Part shown: piece by piece, positions 6,931-11,778 of the stretch
Layout of the letters: the number at the start of each line of letters is the position of its first letter
Position numbering within the stretch: position 1 is the stretch's first letter
Source: CAZLXG01 sp964563585
Lineage (GTDB): Bacteria > Bacteroidota > Bacteroidia > Flavobacteriales > Flavobacteriaceae
Reading direction: 5' to 3'
Length of the DNA: 11,778 bases
Assembly (NCBI GenBank): GCA_964563585.1
Contig: CAZLXG010000065.1
Span: 1-11,778 of the forward strand
Position numbers and translations under genes: made by a program
Notes under the pieces: generated by a model
Databases searched by the model: none
What the model was told of the DNA's origin: nothing
Seen by the model: the letters and a program-made list of their open reading frames with translations, nothing else

Positions 6931-7694
6931 GCTTTTATAGCCTTTAAAAAGTTAATAAATGCATGTTTTGCTTTGTTGAATTGTGTTTCATCTACATTGA
7001 ATTCACCATACCAAATGTAGTTATATAAGTAAGATGTGTATGAAAATTCTTCTTTTATGTTTTTTGAAGTGATTTCGTTTTTATAATCGCTATTGGTTTT
7101 TTCAACATCATATTCAATAATTTCATTTTCGGTTAACGATTTTAAAAGCCATAAATAATAATACCGAATAGCTAGACGGTAATTGTTGTTTTTTTCGGCT
7201 TCTTCAATAAGTGATTTAAAATTAGTTATATGAATATTATTTTCAATATCGGTGACAGGAATAATGTTTTTATCGGAAGATTTTCCAAAAACCCACGAAC
7301 CTTCATCATTCATAACAGCTTTAAAAATGAAATAGATAACTAGTAAAAAAATAATTACTCCTGCAATTTTTAAAGCAGTATCTGTTACTTTTGAAGCTTG
7401 ACCTTGATTTTTCATATTGAAAAGGTCTCTAAAGAAATCACTTAACCATTGTTTAAAACGTGTCCACCAACCAGAACTTTTAACAGAACGTTCATAAATA
7501 AAATCTTCACCAGTATATATGTCATTTAAATTATCGAAATGACGAGGGGTAATCTGTGAATCATCAATTTGTAAACTATCTTGTTGTATTATAGGAATTT
7601 CAGTTGGTTGCAAAACAGGTAATGTTACGTTTTGCGAAAAACAAAGCATTCCAAAAAGTAGTAGTGCGATATGTAGCCAAAGTTTTTTATTCAC
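6927..7694 (-). CDS. DUF4129 domain membrane protein
   Basis: A 255-residue protein. Residues 1-21 look like a Sec signal peptide (MNKKLWLHIALLLFGMLCFSQ). A periplasmic stretch (about 22-105) includes a Trp-rich amphipathic segment SGWWTRFKQWLSDFFRDLF. One membrane helix follows (about 107-128), then a cytoplasmic DUF4129 domain (about 150-255) with the family-like AIRYYYLWLLKSLTE (175-189) and YIWYGEF (226-232). In other proteins DUF4129 occurs as the C-terminal domain of transglutaminase-like proteins and is often found with MoxR and DUF58. The start is a GTG that overlaps the previous gene by 8 nt. An AGGA lies a few bases before it, unusual in this A-rich-leader organism. The cytoplasmic domain is a reasonable docking point for the ATPase (inference). 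Confidence 0.87.
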   Translation of the reverse strand: MNKKLWLHIALLLFGMLCFSQNVTLPVLQPTEIPIIQQDSLQIDDSQITPRHFDNLNDIYTGEDFIYERSVKSSGWWTRFKQWLSDFFRDLFNMKNQGQASKVTDTALKIAGVIIFLLVIYFIFKAVMNDEGSWVFGKSSDKNIIPVTDIENNIHITNFKSLIEEAEKNNNYRLAIRYYYLWLLKSLTENEIIEYDVEKTNSDYKNEITSKNIKEEFSYTSYLYNYIWYGEFNVDETQFNKAKHAFINFLKAIKA

Positions 7695-8634
7695 CAGATC
7701 CTATTTGGTCTATTATGCTTTTGGTATTTATATTTTCGTTGTCTTCCTTTAAACTATAAAAAACGACACCTTGATTTAATTGAACAATATTACCCAATAT
7801 AGTGCTTACTAGAAATGATAAAAAGAAAACAAGCAACATAATTATCATCATGGTTGAACCCATTTCTTCTTGACTTGATTCGCCTTGGTCTATGGTTGTA
7901 AATAAGCTTGCCATACCAAAAATATATGGAATTAATGTGATAACGTTTTGCACAATATAACTCATCAAATAGAATAAGCCAACGCTACCAATTGCTGCCC
8001 AGAATTTTGATGTTAATAGTTTCCAAGAATAGGCATAACAATCCCAAACACTTTTTTTATTTTCAAAGTATTCCATTAATGTCATACTGTAAAACAGCAT
8101 AAGTGCGCCTATAAGTAGTGGCAAAGCTAGAAAGCCAATAATAGTAATCATTAAAATAATTGCACCAATCATAAAAACAATTATCAAAGGTATTCCTAAT
8201 AGTATGCTGCAAAATGAATAGGTAATAAGCTTACCAGTATTGGTTTTGTATAAATTAATAATATCACTAGTTTCAAAATTAGTACCTTCTTTTTCAATAT
8301 ATAATTTTAAATAAATAGGAACGTATGCATAAGATATGATACCAGCAATTAAAGCAATAATAATGAAAACAAATAGTATAATTAAAAACAAACCTAGATT
8401 GTCATTAATATAACTGTCAAGAATAGTTGTGCTTTTTCCTTCTAGAATACCACCAAAAATAAATTCGGTGTAAAATTTGGTAAAGAAATAACCGATACCC
8501 AATAAAATAAGTAGAAAAATACCATTAATAATAAAGTAGTGTTTAAAAAAATGTTTTCCGTTTTGCTTTAAAAACGAAAACGTATCCTGAAAAAACTCAC
8601 TAAAACCTCTAGATTTGTATAATTGCATGGGCAT
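7687..8634 (-). CDS. Uncharacterised multi-spanning membrane protein of the MoxR/SpoIIM operon
   Basis: A 315-residue integral membrane protein that I do not recognise as a named family. About six hydrophobic segments are visible: roughly 33-52, 80-103, 137-158, 160-185, 212-237 and 262-284. A soluble N-terminus begins YKSRGFSEFFQDTFSFLKQN. Conserved-looking spots include VWDCYAYSWKLL (196-207) between helices and NIVQLNQGVVFYSLKED (282-298) near the end. It resembles in layout the loosely defined DUF4013-like or glycerophosphodiester-phosphodiesterase membrane-domain proteins, but no catalytic domain is present. The ATG at 8634 overlaps the SpoIIM-family gene by 26 nt; a second ATG two codons on (8628) is equally good. 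Its tight placement suggests that it is a structural part of the same membrane complex (inference). Confidence 0.82.
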   Translation of the reverse strand: MPMQLYKSRGFSEFFQDTFSFLKQNGKHFFKHYFIINGIFLLILLGIGYFFTKFYTEFIFGGILEGKSTTILDSYINDNLGLFLIILFVFIIIALIAGIISYAYVPIYLKLYIEKEGTNFETSDIINLYKTNTGKLITYSFCSILLGIPLIIVFMIGAIILMITIIGFLALPLLIGALMLFYSMTLMEYFENKKSVWDCYAYSWKLLTSKFWAAIGSVGLFYLMSYIVQNVITLIPYIFGMASLFTTIDQGESSQEEMGSTMMIIMLLVFFLSFLVSTILGNIVQLNQGVVFYSLKEDNENINTKSIIDQIGSGE

Positions 8635-9592
8635 TTTTAAGTTTTTTATGTAAAATAAAAGGATAAATTAAATAGTAAAATGAAATAATACTGAGTGTAA
8701 TTAATATAATACCAACCGATAACCAATTGGACATAATGTTAGAATAACGTGTAACAAAGCCTTCTAAAAAGCCTGCTGTTACTGTAAAAGGAAACGTGCT
8801 AATTAAAATTTTAACGCCATCTTTCATACCCATTTTAAAAGATGTCATTCTAGAATATGTTTTAGGAAACAAAATGCTTGCACCTAAAATTAATCCTGCA
8901 GCACCTTCAATAACAATAGCGAAAATTTCCATTGCTCCATGTATCCAAATACCACGAACGCTTTCCCAAAGCACCCCTTCTTTGTAAAAAAAATATTGAA
9001 AAGCACCAATCATAATGCCATTATAAAGCATAATTAATCCTGTCCCTAATCCACCAAAAACACCAAAAATGAAAGATTTAATGCCAACATAAAGGTTGTT
9101 TAATGTAATGCCAATAAAGCTTCCCCAATTACTTCCACTTTTATAAACCGCCACAGGGTCGCCCTTTTTAATGTTTTCTAAAGTCATATTTACATAATGG
9201 TCACTTAAAATTAGGCGAACAAACGTATCATCGTAAGCAGCAGATAATGCGCCAATACTTACAAAACTTATAAAAATGATAAACGCATACAGCACATAGC
9301 GTCTGTATTGATAAACAATTAGTGGAACTTCAACTTTCCAGAAATGAACAAATCTATTGGTGTCCTCTCGTTTTGTTTTATAAATTTTTTGAAAAGCTTT
9401 GGCTGCTAAGTTGTTTAAATAAAGAATTGTTTTACTTTTGGGATAGTAGGTTTGCGCGTAAGATAAGTCGTTTACTAAATGAATATAAAGTGATGCTAAT
9501 TCATCAGGGTTTTTTAAAATCTTCCCAAAAATAGCTTTTTCAAAATCTAGCCATTTTTCTTTATTTTGTTTAATAAAAGCAACTTCTCTCAT
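8609..9592 (-). CDS. Stage II sporulation protein M (SpoIIM) family membrane protein
   Basis: A 327-residue SpoIIM-family (COG1300-type) membrane protein and first gene of the six-gene operon. In Bacillus, SpoIIM belongs to the DMP peptidoglycan-degrading complex of sporulating cells. This organism type does not sporulate, so the general family role is probably membrane-complex scaffolding. Residues 1-95 form a helical cytoplasmic region starting MREVAFIKQNKEKWLDFE, typical of the larger members next to MoxR. About 99-119 is the first membrane helix. The family core follows: NNLYVGIKSFIFGVFGG (165-181), WIHGAMEIFAIVIEGAAG (216-233), a further segment ending in GFLEGFVTR (274-282), and a last helix near 291-312. 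It faces the RDD gene head to head across 23 nt. A weak minus-strand promoter resemblance (TTTG at 9631-9628, TTAATTTG at 9607-9600) would give an almost leaderless mRNA. Confidence 0.9.
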   Translation of the reverse strand: MREVAFIKQNKEKWLDFEKAIFGKILKNPDELASLYIHLVNDLSYAQTYYPKSKTILYLNNLAAKAFQKIYKTKREDTNRFVHFWKVEVPLIVYQYRRYVLYAFIIFISFVSIGALSAAYDDTFVRLILSDHYVNMTLENIKKGDPVAVYKSGSNWGSFIGITLNNLYVGIKSFIFGVFGGLGTGLIMLYNGIMIGAFQYFFYKEGVLWESVRGIWIHGAMEIFAIVIEGAAGLILGASILFPKTYSRMTSFKMGMKDGVKILISTFPFTVTAGFLEGFVTRYSNIMSNWLSVGIILITLSIISFYYLIYPFILHKKLKNAHAIIQI

Positions 9593-9615
9593 ACGGAATC
9601 AAATTAAAACAATTA

Positions 9616-10362
9616 ATGATAGAGTTACAAATAAACACCACTCAAAATGTTAACATTAATTTCACGGCTGCTAGTGTGGGTGAACGTATTCTTGCCTATA
9701 TTGTAGATTGGGTTATTAAAATTGCATATATCATTGTAGTGTATCAATTGGTTTTTAATTTATTTAAAATTGATGAATTAATTGAAGATATGGATAACTG
9801 GTCTAAAGGAGCAATATATATAACATGTTATTTACCAGTTATTTTATATTCTTTAATTTTTGAAACTTTATTAGACGGACAAACACCAGGAAAACGTGTT
9901 TTAAAAATTAAGGTTGTGAAAATTGATGGTTATCAAGCATCACTTGCCGATTTTTTAATTCGATGGTTTTTTAGAATAGTGGATTTGAATATGATGACTG
10001 GCGTTGTGGCACTTATAACAATTATTACAAGCCCTAAAAATCAGCGATTAGGTGATATGACAGCAGGAACATCGGTAATTGCGTTAAAAAACAAAGTAAA
10101 TATTAGTCATACTATTCTAGAAAATTTAAATGATGATTATAAGCCTACATATCCTAATGTTATTAAATTATCTGATAACGATGCACGTATTATAAAAGAC
10201 ACATTTATAACTGCAAAAGTCTCAAAAGACTATCAAACATTAATTAAACTTAGGGAAAAACTGATTGAGGTTGTTGAAATTAAAGAAGTCAAACAAAAAA
10301 CCGATATGGAATTTATTGATGTTATTTTGAAAGATTATAATTACTATACACAAAATATGTAA
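9616..10362 (+). CDS. RDD family membrane protein
   Basis: A 248-residue RDD-family protein. The domain (about 16-160) shows the expected polar residues within and near membrane helices: GERILAYIVDW (22-32), TLLDGQTPGKRVLKIKVV (84-101), RWFFRIVD (116-123) and QRLGDMTAGT (143-152). Helices lie at about 33-50, 67-82 and 125-138. Beyond the domain is a charged, helical cytoplasmic extension of about 85 residues with no recognised motif. Some RDD proteins have been linked to ion transport, but most have no assigned substrate. It is transcribed away from the SpoIIM-family gene with only 23 nt between the starts, and RDD genes often neighbour SpoIIM/MoxR clusters, so it probably belongs to the same system. 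It overlaps the TRIC gene by 1 nt (TAATG). Confidence 0.92.
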   Translation: MIELQINTTQNVNINFTAASVGERILAYIVDWVIKIAYIIVVYQLVFNLFKIDELIEDMDNWSKGAIYITCYLPVILYSLIFETLLDGQTPGKRVLKIKVVKIDGYQASLADFLIRWFFRIVDLNMMTGVVALITIITSPKNQRLGDMTAGTSVIALKNKVNISHTILENLNDDYKPTYPNVIKLSDNDARIIKDTFITAKVSKDYQTLIKLREKLIEVVEIKEVKQKTDMEFIDVILKDYNYYTQNM

Positions 10363-10964
10363 TGTTTTATACGATAGATATTTTAGGAACTATTGCCTTT
10401 GCTATTTCTGGAGTGTTAATAGCAATTAATAAGAAAATGGATTTGTTTGGAATCCTAATTATTGCTTTTGTAACAGCTATAGGTGGTGGTACACTTCGCG
10501 ATTTGTTAATTGGAGAAACACCAGTAAGTTGGATGAAAGACATTACATATACTTATGTTATAATAGCTTCGTCAGTTTTTGCAATAATTTTTAAAAGCAA
10601 GATTAATTATTTAAGAACTTCTTTGTTTTTATTTGATACTATAGGGATTGGGTTGTATACTGTTGTTGGAATTGATAAAGGAGTAAATGCTGAATTACAT
10701 CCTATTATTTGTATTGCGTTAGGAACTATGACGGCTAGTTTTGGAGGTGTAATTCGAGATATTTTATGTAATGAAGTCCCAGTTATTTTCAGAAAAGAAA
10801 TTTATGCTACAGCATGTATTCTTGGAGGTATTACATATTTTTTATTAAAAGAACTACCTATAGATAACAATATTGTTTTTGTAATAGCAGGTGTAGTGGT
10901 TATTGTAGCAAGATTGTTAGCAGTGAAATTTAAAATAGCACTTCCAGCTATTTATGAAAAATAA
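10362..10964 (+). CDS. TRIC family (UPF0126/YadS-like) cation channel protein
   Basis: A 200-residue membrane protein made of two homologous halves, as in bacterial TRIC channels (formerly UPF0126). The first half carries AIGGGTLRDLLIGETPV (39-55) and the second SFGGVIRDILCNEVPVIF (126-143). The glycine-rich kinks and the Arg-Asp pairs are the family hallmark and line the ion path in solved homologues. Seven membrane helices are expected. Known homologues form trimers that conduct monovalent cations, mainly K+; the native role in bacteria is unclear. The length is standard. The ATG overlaps the RDD stop codon by 1 nt, so the two are translationally coupled. A terminator hairpin begins within its stop codon. 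Confidence 0.93.
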   Translation: MFYTIDILGTIAFAISGVLIAINKKMDLFGILIIAFVTAIGGGTLRDLLIGETPVSWMKDITYTYVIIASSVFAIIFKSKINYLRTSLFLFDTIGIGLYTVVGIDKGVNAELHPIICIALGTMTASFGGVIRDILCNEVPVIFRKEIYATACILGGITYFLLKELPIDNNIVFVIAGVVVIVARLLAVKFKIALPAIYEK

Positions 10965-10989
10965 AAGCCATACAATTTGTATGGCTTTT
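10963..10989. terminator. Bidirectional terminator between the TRIC gene and the M3 peptidase gene
   Basis: AAAAGCCATAC at 10963-10973 pairs with GTATGGCTTTT at 10979-10989 around an AATTT loop. The stem overlaps the TRIC stop codon. On the minus strand it is followed by TTTTATTTTT, a good U-tract for the peptidase transcript; on the plus strand the stem itself ends in TTTT. Confidence 0.87.
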
Positions 10990-11013
10990 AAAATTAGGCT
11001 TTTGTATTGCTAT

Positions 11014-11778
11014 TTAATTAGGAATAGGAAATCCCCTATCTCTCATTAAAGCTTCAATTTTTGCATCACGCCCTCTAAATAAACGATATGCTTCAGCTGG
11101 ATCCATGGAGTTTCTTGGTGCAAATAAATATTTTACTAGTTTCGCAGCTATATCTTTATCATAAAAACCATTTGGAGCTTCTACAAATGCTTCTGAAGCA
11201 TCAGCAGTTAAAACATCTGCCCACATGTATCCATAATATGCCGTTGCATAGCCTTCACCAGAAAATACGTGTCCAAAATGTGGTGTTCTATGGCGCATTG
11301 GTAATTCCTTTGGCATATTTAATTCTGCTAAAGTTACACGTTCAAATTTGTCAATATCAATATCTGTTGGGTCTGCAAGATGTAATTTCATGTCCATCAA
11401 TGCAGATGCTAAATACTCAGTAGTTCCAAACCCTTGATTGAAAGTAGATGCCTTTTTGATTTTTGCAACTAATGAAGCAGGAATAGGTTCGCCAGTTTTA
11501 TTATGTACTAAAAATTGATTTATTACTGCATCAGTAGATAGCCAACGTTCTAATAATTGTGATTGAAACTCTGTATAATCACGAACTCCACCATTTAATG
11601 TTGGATACTTTACGTTTGATGAAAAGAAGTGTAATGCATGCCCAAATTCATGAAAAAAGGTATTGGCATCATCCCAAGAAATAAGTACAGCTTCTCCAGG
11701 AGCAGGTTTTACAAAATTAGAATTGTTTGATGCTAAAACATTTTTTTTACCTTCATAAGATGTGTAGCTTCTATAAGT
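11014..11778 (-). CDS. M3 family zinc metallopeptidase (Dcp-like), C-terminal part; 5' end outside window
   Basis: The last 254 residues of an M3 (thimet oligopeptidase/peptidyl-dipeptidase Dcp) metallopeptidase. The frame stays open to the window edge, so the N-terminal part is missing; full-length members have about 680-710 residues. The zinc site HEFGH is encoded at 11652-11638 (local residues 43-47), and the third ligand is the Glu in DYTEFQSQ (local residue 70). Further Dcp-like landmarks are KKASTFNQGF, the HFGHVFSGEGYATAYYGYMW substrate-binding region, and a C-terminal RGRDAKIEALMRDRG. The ligand spacing is 27 residues instead of the usual 29, so the loop after HEFGH is two residues shorter than in E. 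coli Dcp. These enzymes cleave short peptides. Whether it is exported depends on the unseen N-terminus. It ends at a terminator shared with the TRIC gene. Confidence 0.93.
   Translation of the reverse strand, partial: TYRSYTSYEGKKNVLASNNSNFVKPAPGEAVLISWDDANTFFHEFGHALHFFSSNVKYPTLNGGVRDYTEFQSQLLERWLSTDAVINQFLVHNKTGEPIPASLVAKIKKASTFNQGFGTTEYLASALMDMKLHLADPTDIDIDKFERVTLAELNMPKELPMRHRTPHFGHVFSGEGYATAYYGYMWADVLTADASEAFVEAPNGFYDKDIAAKLVKYLFAPRNSMDPAEAYRLFRGRDAKIEALMRDRGFPIPN

Noticed and set aside
8609..9592. SpoIIM-family gene as a sign of sporulation
   Set aside because: The family is widespread in non-sporulating bacteria beside MoxR genes, and the other features indicate Flavobacteriaceae.
11014..11400. 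A separate 128-residue protein starting at 11400
   Set aside because: The same frame is open without a stop to the window edge and encodes the M3 zinc motif upstream, so this Met is internal to the peptidase.
11088..11423. Plus-strand open frame of 111 codons opposite the M3 peptidase
   Set aside because: It is antisense to conserved peptidase sequence and has no family-like features.
1..11778. CRISPR arrays, tRNA genes, insertion sequences or phage/defence islands
   Set aside because: No regularly spaced repeats, cloverleaf-like genes, transposases, integrases or recognisable nuclease effectors were seen on either strand.

Overview
The window reads as chromosomal DNA of a Bacteroidota member, most likely a marine or environmental Flavobacteriaceae. 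The evidence is strong A+T bias, A-rich leaders instead of clear Shine-Dalgarno sites, a TAnnTTTG-type -7 promoter element before dps, exported proteins with short '...AQ' or '...SQ' signal peptides, and gene families typical of that group (DUF2141, DUF4350, a 65-residue MARAML protein). Genus cannot be fixed from this sequence. There are no rRNA or tRNA genes, CRISPR arrays, insertion sequences or phage genes, and no gene-free stretch longer than about 120 bases.

Left part (1-2800): an AIM24/TIGR00266-family protein and a small conserved 65-residue protein run rightward into a strong bidirectional terminator. Facing them from the other side is oxyR, a peroxide-sensing LysR regulator that keeps both redox cysteines. 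oxyR is divergent from dps, a ferritin-like DNA-protection protein with a complete ferroxidase site. The roughly 105-base oxyR-dps spacer carries an 11-bp inverted repeat, one arm at the oxyR start codon and the other at the expected -33 region of dps, which makes it a candidate OxyR operator. A second hairpin terminator separates dps from a convergent secreted DUF2141 protein.

Central part (3324-9592, minus strand): a very compact six-gene operon, with no gap above 2 nt and most junctions overlapping. In transcription order it encodes a SpoIIM-family membrane protein, an unassigned multi-spanning membrane protein, a DUF4129 protein, a DUF4350 protein, a MoxR AAA+ ATPase and a DUF58 (vWA-like) membrane-anchored protein. 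Divergent from it, only 23 nt away, is an RDD membrane protein translationally coupled to a TRIC-family cation channel. This is a Bacteroidota form of the MoxR/DUF58/DUF4129/SpoIIM/RDD neighbourhood. I infer a membrane-associated, ATP-driven remodelling or insertion complex whose substrate is unknown. It is the best candidate in the window for a poorly described system, although the gene association itself is recurrent in bacteria.

Right part (10963-11778): a terminator hairpin shared by the TRIC gene and a convergent M3-family zinc metallopeptidase (Dcp-like). Only the C-terminal 254 residues of the peptidase lie in the window, including its HEFGH active site.
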